The notes beneath the pieces were generated by a model that was not told where the DNA came from, ran no database searches, and saw only the letters and a program-made list of their open reading frames with translations. A stretch of DNA of 13,830 bases from positions 1 to 13,830 of the forward strand of contig JAJYAW010000031.1 of the NCBI GenBank assembly GCA_021779335.1. Reading direction: 5' to 3'. The translations under genes and the position numbers were made by a program. The DNA comes from Myxococcales bacterium (GTDB lineage: Bacteria > Myxococcota > Myxococcia > Myxococcales > Anaeromyxobacteraceae). Each line of letters begins with the position of its first letter. Within the stretch, counting starts at the first letter, position 1. Of the stretch, positions 6,529 through 13,716 are shown in pieces.

Positions 6529-7709
6529 CCGCCGGCGGCGCCACGTCCGGGAGAGGGCAGGCGGTGCTGCACCTCGCCGACTACGGCGGGCCGTACCCGG
6601 GGAACTTCATCGCCTCGCTGCGCGCGCTCCGGCCCGAGCTCTCCCGCCGAGGCCTGGAGCCGGTGCTGGCCTTCTCCCACGTGGCCCAGGGGCGCAGGTG
6701 GCTCGAGGACCTCCGCGCCGACGGCTTCGAGGTCCACGTCCTGCCGCGCGGCACCGCGAGGGCCCTGCGCGCCGCCATGCGGCTGGTGCGCGCCCGGCGC
6801 GTCGCGGTCCTCCACACCCACTTCACCACCTTCGACCTGGCGGCCTGGCTGCTGCAGCAGTACGGGCGGCTCCTCGGGCGCCCGCCCGCGCTCTTCTGGC
6901 ACGTCCACTCCCCCACCGAGTTCGAGCCCGGCCCGCTGCGGACCCTCAAGGACCGGGTGAAGTGGCGGCTGCTCGGGAGGACCGCCTCCACGGTCGTGGT
7001 CTCCGAGGGCGGCTACCGGGTCATGCTCGGGCGCGGCGTCCTGGGCGGGCGGAGCCGGGCCGTCCCCAACGGCGTCGACACCCGGCGGCTGGCGGTCCCG
7101 GCGGGGGAGCGCGCCCGCTGCCGGCGCGAGCTCGGCGTCGCGGACGGCGAGCGGCTCTGCGTGCTCTTCGGCTGGGCCCCGGAGCGGAAGGGCGTGGACC
7201 TCGCCATCGCGGCGGTCCGCGGGCTGGTGGAGGAGGATCACCTCCCGGTCAAGCTGCTCCTGGTCGGCGACGCGCCGACCAGGGCGCTCGCCGAGCGGTG
7301 CTGCCCCGCGGGGCTGCCGGCGTGGGTCCTGGTGGCGCCCCCGCTGGACTCGGTCGGCACCTACCTGGCGGCCTCGGATCTCTTCGTCTCGGCGAGCCGC
7401 GCCGAGGGCTTCTCCTACGCGGTCACCGAGGCGCTCGCCTTCGGCCGGCTGGTCGCCACCACCGACATCCCCGGCATGGAGTGGGCCCGCGCCATGCCGG
7501 CGGCGGTCTTCTGCTCGCCGGAGGACCCCGGCGACCTGCGGCGCGCCATGCGGCTGGCCCTCTCCTGGCTCGGGGAGGACTGCGCCGCCCGGTTCGCCGC
7601 CAGCCGCGGGCTCGTCGAGGCGCACTACAGCGTCGAGGCCTGGGCGAGGCAGGTCGTCGGGTACTACGGCGAGCGCCTCGGGCGCACGGCGCAGAGGACC
7701 GCGAGGTGA
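6525..7709 (+). CDS. GT4-family glycosyltransferase (GT-B fold)
   Basis: A 394-residue probable cytoplasmic or membrane-associated glycosyltransferase that would add one sugar to the lipid-linked repeat unit. The N-terminal half has the acceptor-side pattern ADYGGPYPGNFI (18-29) and HTHFTTFD (97-104). The C-terminal half has PNGVDT (181-186), GWAPERKG (216-223, nucleotide-diphosphate-binding Arg221/Lys222) and the retaining-GT4 E-x7-E signature SRAEGFSYAVTEALAFG (Glu294 and Glu302). It starts at the GTG at 6525, whose TGA overlap is the wecB stop, with GGAGG at 6515-6519 serving as ribosome-binding site inside wecB. Donor and acceptor sugars cannot be read from sequence. The fold and family are secure; the linkage it makes is unknown. 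Confidence 0.92.
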   Translation: MTAGGATSGRGQAVLHLADYGGPYPGNFIASLRALRPELSRRGLEPVLAFSHVAQGRRWLEDLRADGFEVHVLPRGTARALRAAMRLVRARRVAVLHTHFTTFDLAAWLLQQYGRLLGRPPALFWHVHSPTEFEPGPLRTLKDRVKWRLLGRTASTVVVSEGGYRVMLGRGVLGGRSRAVPNGVDTRRLAVPAGERARCRRELGVADGERLCVLFGWAPERKGVDLAIAAVRGLVEEDHLPVKLLLVGDAPTRALAERCCPAGLPAWVLVAPPLDSVGTYLAASDLFVSASRAEGFSYAVTEALAFGRLVATTDIPGMEWARAMPAAVFCSPEDPGDLRRAMRLALSWLGEDCAARFAASRGLVEAHYSVEAWARQVVGYYGERLGRTAQRTAR

Positions 7710-8947
7710 CGCCGGCCCGGGTCGACGCCGCGGTCCTGGGAGGCGCCGCCGCGCGCCGCGAGCCCGGCCTGATCACGCGCGCGGTGCTGCTGGCCTTCTC
7801 CCTGAGCGTGCCCATCGACTCGCTGCGGGTCCCGGGCCTCGGCCTCGCGGTCGAGGGCGCCGCCCTGGCGCTCCTGCTCGCCGCCGTCGTCACCGTGGCC
7901 AGCAGCGGGATCTGGCGGCCCATCCCGCCCGCCATGCTGGCGCTGCTGGCGTTCGCCGCCTGGACGGCCGTCACCCTGCTCTGGGCGCACGACCTGCCGC
8001 CGGCCCTGGAGCGGGTGCTGACCAACGTCTCGCTCGTCGCCATCGTGCTGGTGGCCTGGCAGCTCGTCCGCACGCCGCTGGACCTCCGCCTGATCCTGGC
8101 CGGCTTCGTGCTCGGTGCCGGGCTGGTCGCGCTGGGCGCCTGGCGCTCGTTCCTGGCCGGGATCACGCACGTCGAGGCGACCTACGGGTCGGGGACGTCC
8201 ATCGACGAGGCCCGCTACTCCGCCCTGGGCTTCGATCCCAACGACATGGGGCTCACCCTGGCCATCGGCCTCGTCATGGCGGGGTACCTGGGGCTGACGG
8301 GGACCGGGCGCTGGCGCCAGCTCTGGCTGGCGTACCTGCCGCTCGCCCTGAGCGCCGTCGCCCTGAGCGGGTCGCGCGGCGCGGCGTTCGCGGCGGCCTT
8401 CGCCGTCGCCGCGGTGCTCTGGTGGATGGCGCGGCGGAACCGCCGCGCCTTCCTGCTGGCCATGGCGCTCCTCGTGGCCGGAGGGGCGCTGGTCTGGCTC
8501 CGGACCCCGGAGACCTGGGAGCGGATCTTCACGGTGAGACAGCAGCTGGCCGGCGGATCGCTCGGCGAGCGGCTCCCCATCTGGCGCGCCGGGTGGGAGC
8601 TGTTCCTGGCGCACCCGCTCGCGGGCGTCGGGGTCGGGGGCTTCCAGTCGGCGGTGGCGCGGGGCCTCGGGTACGCCATCGTCGCCCACAACACGCCCTT
8701 GTCGGTGGCGGCCGAGGCGGGCCTGGTCGGCCTGGTCCTGTTCTACGGGGCGGTGGCGAAGATCGCCTGGGACGGCCTGGGCGCGCCCCGCGCCGACCGG
8801 AACCTGGTCCTCGGGCTGCTGGCCACCTGGTTCATCGGCACCGCCTCGCTGACCTGGGAGAACCGCAAGACCACCTGGCTGGTGCTGCTCATCGGCGCGG
8901 CCGTGCACGGGCTGGGGCGTGACCGCGCGCCCGCGGAGGACCCGTGA
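7706..8947 (+). CDS. Wzy-like polymerase / O-antigen ligase family membrane protein
   Basis: A 413-residue polytopic inner-membrane protein with about ten or more hydrophobic segments and the Wzy_C/WaaL domain. The key motifs are GSRG (222-225) and RLPIWRAGWELF (289-300) followed by HPLAGVGVGGF (303-313). A periplasmic-type AHN (327-329) and AEAGLVGLVLF (336-346) complete the pattern. Within a Wzx/Wzy-type locus the likely role is polymerising lipid-linked repeat units in the periplasm, but Wzy and the WaaL ligase share this domain and cannot be separated by motif alone. The start is the GTG at 7706, overlapping the stop of the preceding glycosyltransferase by four bases. The nearby purine stretch is weak, so it probably relies on translational coupling. 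It overlaps the next gene in the same way at 8944-8947. Confidence 0.88.
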   Translation: MTPARVDAAVLGGAAARREPGLITRAVLLAFSLSVPIDSLRVPGLGLAVEGAALALLLAAVVTVASSGIWRPIPPAMLALLAFAAWTAVTLLWAHDLPPALERVLTNVSLVAIVLVAWQLVRTPLDLRLILAGFVLGAGLVALGAWRSFLAGITHVEATYGSGTSIDEARYSALGFDPNDMGLTLAIGLVMAGYLGLTGTGRWRQLWLAYLPLALSAVALSGSRGAAFAAAFAVAAVLWWMARRNRRAFLLAMALLVAGGALVWLRTPETWERIFTVRQQLAGGSLGERLPIWRAGWELFLAHPLAGVGVGGFQSAVARGLGYAIVAHNTPLSVAAEAGLVGLVLFYGAVAKIAWDGLGAPRADRNLVLGLLATWFIGTASLTWENRKTTWLVLLIGAAVHGLGRDRAPAEDP

Positions 8948-11259
8948 GCCCGGGCCAGGCCGGCCGTGGCGACCCGGCGCGGGGGGCTGGGCCGGCGCGG
9001 CCGAAGCTGCTCTTCGTGGGGGCCTTCCCGCCGCCCGGGAGCACCTTCCACGGCGGCAACGTCTCGGACTGCCAGGCGCTGCTGGCCTCGTCCTTCCCCC
9101 GGCGGGTCCAGCTCCTGCTGGTCGACAGCTCCGAGGGCACCGAGCCCTTGACCCGCTGGCAGCGCGCGGCCCGAGCCGGGAGGCGCGCCGCGCGCTTCGC
9201 CCGCCTCGTCCGCTCGGAGCGGCCCGCCGCCGCGCTCCTGCTCGCCTCCTCCGGGCTGAGCTTCGTCGAGAAGAGCCTGCTCGTCGCCTACGCCCGGGCC
9301 GCCGGGGTCCCCTCCCTGCTCTCGGTGCGCTCGGGCCACTTCATCGACCGGAGCCGCGACTCGGCGCCGTTCCGGGCGCTGGCGTGGGTCCTGCTGCGGG
9401 CGCCGGCCCGGCTGGTGTGCCAGGGCCGGCGCTGGCAGGAGCTGTTCCGGGACCGCTTCGGGCTGCCGGTCGAGCGGTGCCCCGTGGTCGACGCCTGGGT
9501 GGCGACGGAGGAGCTGCTGCAGGTGGGACGCCGGCGCGGGGCCGCACCCGGGCAGCCGGCGACGCTGCTCTACCTCGGGGCGCTGGAGCCGGCCAAGGGG
9601 CTCCTCGAGCTGCTGGCCGCCTTCGCCGGGCTCCACGGCGATCCGGCCTGGCGGGGAGCCACCCTCGTCCTCGGCGGCGAGGGCCCGCTGCGCGCGGAGC
9701 TGGAGCGGAGGGTGGAGGCGCTGGGGCTCCGCGAGGCCGTCCGCTTCGAGGGCTTCGTCTCGGGGGCGGCCAAGCTCAGGTGCCTGCAGGAGGCCGACGT
9801 CTTCGTCCTGCCGAGCCACACCGAGGGGCTGCCGAACGCGATGATCGAGGCCATGGCGGCCGGCCTGCCGGTGGTCGTCACGCCCGTGGGGAGCATCCCC
9901 GACGTGATCGTCCACGACGAGAACGGCTGCCTGGTCCCGGTGCGGGACCCCGCGGCCCTGGAGGGGGAGCTGCGCCGGCTCCTCGCCTCCGGGCCCCGCC
10001 GCGCGCGCCTGGGGCGCGAGGCCCACCGCGTCGCGGCGGCCCGGTTCAGCCCCGAGGGCGCCGCGGTCCGGCTCGAGCAGCTGGTGCGGGAGGTCTCCCG
10101 GGGCCCGAGCCCGGCGGCGAGGACCGACGTGGCGCTCCCCGGACCCGCGGCGCCGAGCGACGCGGCGCAGGAGGCCCGGCCGGTCGCCGCCAGGTCGGCC
10201 CGCATCCCAGGCCTCGACGGCCTGCGGGCGGTGGCCATCCTCTTCGTCGTCTTCTCGCACGCGCTGGCGGCGGCGACCCGCGGCGGGGCGGAGCCGTGGC
10301 TCTTCCTCCTGTGGGGGCAGATCGGGACCTCGAGCTTCTACGCCTTGAGCGGCTTCCTCATCACGCTGCTGCTGCTGCGCGAGCACCGGACCAGCGGGAC
10401 CATCGACTTCAAGGGCTTCTTCACGCGCCGCGCGCTCCGGATCCTGCCGCCGCTGTGGGTATTCCTCCTCGTCAGCGTGCTCGCGGCGCCCCTGTTCCGG
10501 CCGGCCTTCACCTCTGACCAGCTGCTCAAGGTGCTCCTGTTCGTGGTCGACTACGCGCCCACCGGGGCCTTCTGGCTCGACCACACCTGGTCGCTGGGCG
10601 CCACCGAGCAGTTCTACCTCCTCTGGCCCTTCGCGCTCCTGGCGGCGCTGCCGCGCAGGGCCGAGCGGCTCGCCTGGTGGCTCATGTTCCTGGCGCCGGT
10701 GGTCCGGGTCGTCGGCTACGCGCTGGGCGTCCCCGGGAAGCTCGCCATGGCCTTCCACACGCTCATCGACGCCTTCATGATCGGGTGCCTGCTGGCCATC
10801 CTCTTCGACCGCGACCGGGCGCACTGGCTGCTCCGCGCGCTGGGCCGCGGCTGGGTGGCCGCGCTCTCCATCGGGTTCCTGCTGCTGGGCTCCCCGGTCC
10901 TCGCCCACCTGTACGGTGGCGCCTACTTCGCGACGGTCGGCCTCACCCTGAGGGCGCTCTCGGTGGGCTCCATCCTCGTCTGGGCGACCTCGAGCGAGGC
11001 CGGGCCGCTCCGCCGGCTGCTCAACCACCCCTTCGTCGTGCGCATCGGCCTCATGAGCTACAGCCTCTACCTCTGGCAGCAGCCGTTCTTCGACGGCGAC
11101 GTCCACAGGACGTGGGTCGGCTCGCTCCCGGTCGCCCTCCTCGGCAGCTTCGGCCTGGCCGAGCTCTCCTACCGCTTCCTGGAGCTGCCCCTCGGCCGAT
11201 ACCGGACGAGGAAGCTGCGAGCCGCGGCGGCGCCGGCCGCCTCCAAGGCCGTCGCGTGA
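8944..11259 (+). CDS. Fusion of GT4 glycosyltransferase and OafA-type membrane acyltransferase
   Basis: A 771-residue two-domain protein in one uninterrupted frame. Residues 21-385 form a GT4 glycosyltransferase: KLLFVGAFPPPG at the start, YLGALEPAKG (near 211-220), GGEGPLR, and the E-x7-E pattern HTEGLPNAMIEAMAAG (Glu294, Glu302). Residues 386-420 are an Ala/Pro/Arg-rich linker. Residues 421-755 form an acyltransferase-3 (OafA/YrhL) integral-membrane domain: LDGLRAVAILFVVFSH (Arg428 and His439), SGFLIT (469-474), FFTRRALRILPP (492-503), TWSLGATEQFYLLWP (548-562), MSYSLYLWQQPFF, and a C-terminal LELPLGRYR. The expected role is adding a sugar and then an O-acyl (often acetyl) group. The GTG at 8944 overlaps the previous stop (GTGA) and follows GGAGG. 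The usual acyltransferase motif SVEEQFY is GATEQFY here. In-frame GTG 10129 could give a free acyltransferase; this is unproven. Confidence 0.92.
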   Translation: MSPGQAGRGDPARGAGPARPKLLFVGAFPPPGSTFHGGNVSDCQALLASSFPRRVQLLLVDSSEGTEPLTRWQRAARAGRRAARFARLVRSERPAAALLLASSGLSFVEKSLLVAYARAAGVPSLLSVRSGHFIDRSRDSAPFRALAWVLLRAPARLVCQGRRWQELFRDRFGLPVERCPVVDAWVATEELLQVGRRRGAAPGQPATLLYLGALEPAKGLLELLAAFAGLHGDPAWRGATLVLGGEGPLRAELERRVEALGLREAVRFEGFVSGAAKLRCLQEADVFVLPSHTEGLPNAMIEAMAAGLPVVVTPVGSIPDVIVHDENGCLVPVRDPAALEGELRRLLASGPRRARLGREAHRVAAARFSPEGAAVRLEQLVREVSRGPSPAARTDVALPGPAAPSDAAQEARPVAARSARIPGLDGLRAVAILFVVFSHALAAATRGGAEPWLFLLWGQIGTSSFYALSGFLITLLLLREHRTSGTIDFKGFFTRRALRILPPLWVFLLVSVLAAPLFRPAFTSDQLLKVLLFVVDYAPTGAFWLDHTWSLGATEQFYLLWPFALLAALPRRAERLAWWLMFLAPVVRVVGYALGVPGKLAMAFHTLIDAFMIGCLLAILFDRDRAHWLLRALGRGWVAALSIGFLLLGSPVLAHLYGGAYFATVGLTLRALSVGSILVWATSSEAGPLRRLLNHPFVVRIGLMSYSLYLWQQPFFDGDVHRTWVGSLPVALLGSFGLAELSYRFLELPLGRYRTRKLRAAAAPAASKAVA

Positions 11260-11293
11260 TCTCCGCCGCCCGCTGAGCAGCCGCCTCGCGCCA

Positions 11294-11314
11294 GGCGCCG
11301 GGCGCCGGGCGCCG
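11294..11314 (+). repeat. Tandem heptamer GGCGCCG x3
   Basis: Three perfect copies of GGCGCCG lie end to end, starting 35 bases after the stop of the fused transferase gene. Each unit holds the self-complementary GGCGCC, so the run can fold in several registers. No function is evident. Confidence 0.7.
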
Positions 11315-11369
11315 CGACCCACACTCCCAGCAGAATCGTCATGTATGCCCAGGTCCCACCTCCCCGGGG

Positions 11370-11389
11370 GCCCCTGATTGGGTGCTTTT
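11370..11389 (+). terminator. Candidate intrinsic terminator after the polysaccharide operon
   Basis: Bases 11370-11375 and 11380-11385 pair as an imperfect stem (one C-T mismatch, one T-G pair) around GATT, followed directly by TTTT (11386-11389). It is one of very few T tracts in this GC-rich window and lies about 110 bases after the stop of the last operon gene. The stem is short, so this is moderate evidence only. Confidence 0.35.
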
Positions 11390-11482
11390 GACATCCATCA
11401 ATCCTTTCGACGCGTTGCGCTAGCTCGCGCGAATCGTCCGTTACTTCACGTGCATGTAGGTGTCTGTGGCCTCGTTCCCCAG

Positions 11483-11509
11483 CCTCCAAGGAGTCTGGAG
11501 GGGTCCCTC
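11483..11509 (+). other. Overlapping hairpins in the lipoprotein leader
   Basis: CCTCCA (11483-11488) pairs with TGGAGG (11496-11501). The same GAGG can instead pair with CCTC at 11506-11509, which is followed by TTT. The two pairings exclude each other, a layout resembling an attenuator, but both stems are short. Confidence 0.25.
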
Positions 11510-11597
11510 TTTCATGTGTCATTCGAGCTGGCGTCACTGGGCCGTGGTGGCCCGCGGTTCGCCAGGCGCTGCCGACCTGGCCAGGAGAACCAGCTCG

Positions 11598-13541
11598 ATG
11601 AAGTCGCACCGCCCGCGTCTCGCCGTCGCCGTCGTCGCCGCCGCCCTCCTCTCCGCCGCCTGCGGCGGCCCCGCCAGCGTCACCTCCGTCCAGGCCGCCC
11701 CAGGGACCGCCTCGGTCACGGTCCAGCCGTCGCTGGCCCAGACCGCACCGGGCGCCTCGGTGGCCTTCTCCGCCGTCGTCTCCGGCATCGCCGACGAGAC
11801 CGTGAGCTGGTCGATCGAGGAGGGCGCGAGCGGCGGGAGCATCGACGGCGCGGGCGTCTACACCGCCCCGGCCACCCCGGGCGACTACCACGTCGTCGCC
11901 ACCAGCGTCGCCCAGCCCCAGGCGCGGAGCGTCGCCGCCGTGAAGATCGCGCGGCAGGCCGGGGCCATCACCCGGGTGAGCGTGCAGGACGCCACGGTCG
12001 CGGCCAGCGGGTCGGTCACCCTGGTGGCGAGCGTCACCGCGACCGGGACCATCGACACGTCGGTCACCTGGACGGTGGCGAGCGGCTCGCTCGGGTCCAT
12101 CGACCCCAGCACCGGCGTCTACACGGCCCCCGCCACCGCGGGCGCCTACACCGTGTGGGCCACGAGCAACGCCGACTCGAGCATGCGGGACTTCGGCAAC
12201 GTCACCGTGGTCGCGGCGGCCCAGACGGCCGCCATCTCGGTGTCGCCGTCCACCTCGGCGGCCTCGCCGGGCCAGGCGGTCCAGTTCACCGCCAGCGTCA
12301 CCGGGGTGTCGGACACCGTCGCGCTCTGGACGGTCCAGGAGGGCGCCGCGGGCGGCACCGTGACCTCGAGCGGCCTCTACACCGCCCCCTCGACGCCCGG
12401 CAGCTACCACGTGATCGCGACCAGCCGCGCCAGCGCCTCGACGGTCGCCGTCGCCACCGTCGCCGTCGCCGCCGTCACCCCGCCCCCCCCGCCCTCCTCG
12501 GGCCCCGCCTACTACGTGGCGCACGGCGGCAGCGACTCGGCCGCCGGGACGCTGGCCGCCCCGTGGCGGACGCTCCGCTACGCGATGAGGCAGCTCCGGG
12601 CCGGCGACACCCTCTTCATCCGCGGCGCCCCCGCCGGGGCGAGCACCACCGCGGCCTGCGACGGGAGCGACTCGGGCGCCTGCTGGACCGAGACGGACGG
12701 CTGCGGCTTCGGCACCTGCAGCCCGCTGCACTGGGACGGCGCCGGGGTGAGCGCCGGCACCGGCGACGCGAGCCGCGTCACGGTGAAGGCGTACCAGGAC
12801 GAGGTCGTCATCATCGAGCCGGCCTCCGGCGACAAGGTGGTGGCGTTCAACCCGAGCCAGGGGCCGGCCTCCTGCTCCTACGTGACGCTGGAGAACCTCA
12901 TCCTCGACGGCCGGCACGTCGGCGGCGAGACCGTCCGCGTGGATCCCGAGACCATCTACTCCAACCCCGACACCGGCCACTGCAAGTACGTCAACGTGAA
13001 CGGCGGCATCATCCGGCACGGGAAGTTCACGGCGGGCGTGGCCCTGGTCGGCAGCTACTGGACCTTCACCAACGTGGAGTTCACCGAGAACGGCACCCAG
13101 ACCACCTCCGGCGACCACGACCACGCCATCTACCTGCAAGGCACCCACAACAGGTTCATCGGCGGGCGCATCCACCACAACATGCAGGGCGTCCAGTGCT
13201 GGAACGAGTTCCTCAACGGCAACGGCTACCAGGGCCACAACGAGTTCCGCGGCGTCGAGATCGACCACAACGGCGTGAACCCCTGGGGCGGCTACGTGCG
13301 CAACGGCACCGGCCCGGAGCTGGGGCTCTACCACGACGTCTGCACCTACAGCGTCGTCGACAGCTGCAACGTCCACGACAACACCAGCGGGAGCATCGGC
13401 GTGTCGGGCGACTGGGGCCCGATCCCGGCCAGCTACAGCACCATCTCCAACAACCACGTCTGGGGTAACGGCTCGGATCCGATCTACATCGGGAACGCGG
13501 TCGGGACGGTCCTCTCGGGCAACGTCTACTCCGCCCCGTAG
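11598..13541 (+). CDS. Probable lipoprotein with three Ig-like repeats and a right-handed parallel beta-helix
   Basis: A 647-residue exported protein. A positively charged, hydrophobic signal peptide ends LLSAAC with a candidate lipidated Cys22; Ser at -3 is less usual. Three Ig-like (BIG-type) modules follow at about 38-117, 123-205 and 211-291. Each ends in a G-V/L-YTAP...Y-x-V pattern with the aligned Tyr at 88, 175 and 261. A TPPPPPSSGP hinge (294-303) leads to a beta-helix domain from 305, opening YYVAHGGSDSAAGTLAAPW. The helix includes DHAIYLQGTHNRF (508-520) and repeated N/H-rich turns. Nine Cys lie in it, four within residues 354-374. Such helices occur in polysaccharide lyases, epimerases and adhesins, so an action on the neighbouring polymer is plausible but unproven. 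The ATG at 11598 is chosen for its signal peptide and AGGAGA at 11583-11588; upstream in-frame starts would bury the signal. Confidence 0.85.
   Translation: MKSHRPRLAVAVVAAALLSAACGGPASVTSVQAAPGTASVTVQPSLAQTAPGASVAFSAVVSGIADETVSWSIEEGASGGSIDGAGVYTAPATPGDYHVVATSVAQPQARSVAAVKIARQAGAITRVSVQDATVAASGSVTLVASVTATGTIDTSVTWTVASGSLGSIDPSTGVYTAPATAGAYTVWATSNADSSMRDFGNVTVVAAAQTAAISVSPSTSAASPGQAVQFTASVTGVSDTVALWTVQEGAAGGTVTSSGLYTAPSTPGSYHVIATSRASASTVAVATVAVAAVTPPPPPSSGPAYYVAHGGSDSAAGTLAAPWRTLRYAMRQLRAGDTLFIRGAPAGASTTAACDGSDSGACWTETDGCGFGTCSPLHWDGAGVSAGTGDASRVTVKAYQDEVVIIEPASGDKVVAFNPSQGPASCSYVTLENLILDGRHVGGETVRVDPETIYSNPDTGHCKYVNVNGGIIRHGKFTAGVALVGSYWTFTNVEFTENGTQTTSGDHDHAIYLQGTHNRFIGGRIHHNMQGVQCWNEFLNGNGYQGHNEFRGVEIDHNGVNPWGGYVRNGTGPELGLYHDVCTYSVVDSCNVHDNTSGSIGVSGDWGPIPASYSTISNNHVWGNGSDPIYIGNAVGTVLSGNVYSAP
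11712..12470 (+). repeat. Three tandem Ig-like coding repeats
   Basis: Three copies of a unit of about 86-87 codons encode the Ig-like modules of the lipoprotein. The best-conserved DNA blocks encode the YTAP-to-HVIATS region of each module and begin near 11853, 12114 and 12372. The copies are clearly diverged, so the duplications are not recent. Confidence 0.75.
12483..12490 (+). repeat. Eight-C homopolymer in the proline hinge
   Basis: A run of eight C bases lies in the codons for the Pro5 hinge (residues 295-299), exactly between the Ig-like modules and the beta-helix. A one-base slip would remove the beta-helix and leave an Ig-only lipoprotein. Whether the tract varies in length is unknown. 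Confidence 0.7.
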
Positions 13542-13648
13542 CCGCCGGCGGGACCGCGCGCGCGATCCCCTCGAGGGCCGGCCCCGCCCGGGCCCCCGCG
13601 GCGCCCGCTCGCGTGCTCTAGGCTGCTCCCACCCCCTTCCCGCCGTGC

Positions 13649-13668
13649 CCGCCCCGACGGCGGGGCGG
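13649..13668. terminator. Perfect 8-bp hairpin after the lipoprotein gene
   Basis: CCGCCCCG (13649-13656) and CGGGGCGG (13661-13668) form a perfect stem with a 4-base loop. It lies 107 bases after the lipoprotein stop and about 50 bases before the next start, so it could end the upstream transcript or sit in the downstream leader. There is no T tract. Confidence 0.35.
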
Positions 13669-13716
13669 TGCCGGGGTGCCTTGGGAGCGGGCCCGCGGGC
13701 CCGGGGAGGACGCCGG

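Larger units (their letters stand above)
11260..11597 (+). promoter_or_regulatory. Lower-GC intergenic leader between the polysaccharide operon and the lipoprotein gene
   Basis: This 338-base stretch holds no convincing gene. Hand counts give 57-63% G+C for the three 60-base blocks covering 11341-11520, clearly below the flanking genes. In order it contains a 7-base tandem repeat (11294-11314), a terminator-like hairpin (11370-11389), a perfect TTGACA (11388-11393) with no good -10 at 16-18 bases, and a hairpin at 11483-11501. A 10-base palindrome (11576-11585) overlaps the start of the lipoprotein ribosome-binding site. It probably carries the end of the upstream operon and a long leader for the next gene. 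Confidence 0.5.

Noticed and set aside
11341..11391. A 16-codon frame starting MYAQVPPPRG
   Set aside because: Too short, no ribosome-binding site, and it overlaps the terminator-like hairpin.
8743..11394. An 883-codon open frame on the - strand opposite the fused transferase gene
   Set aside because: The product is Arg/Glu/Gly/Pro-rich with no motif, and the + strand frame holds two recognisable domains.
11460..11597. Upstream in-frame start for the lipoprotein
   Set aside because: It would bury the signal peptide 46 residues inside the protein; the ATG at 11598 has its own AGGAGA site.
11320..11597. A cyclic di-GMP riboswitch in the lipoprotein leader
   Set aside because: I looked for the conserved GEMM-type core sequences and did not find them; only short unrelated hairpins are present.
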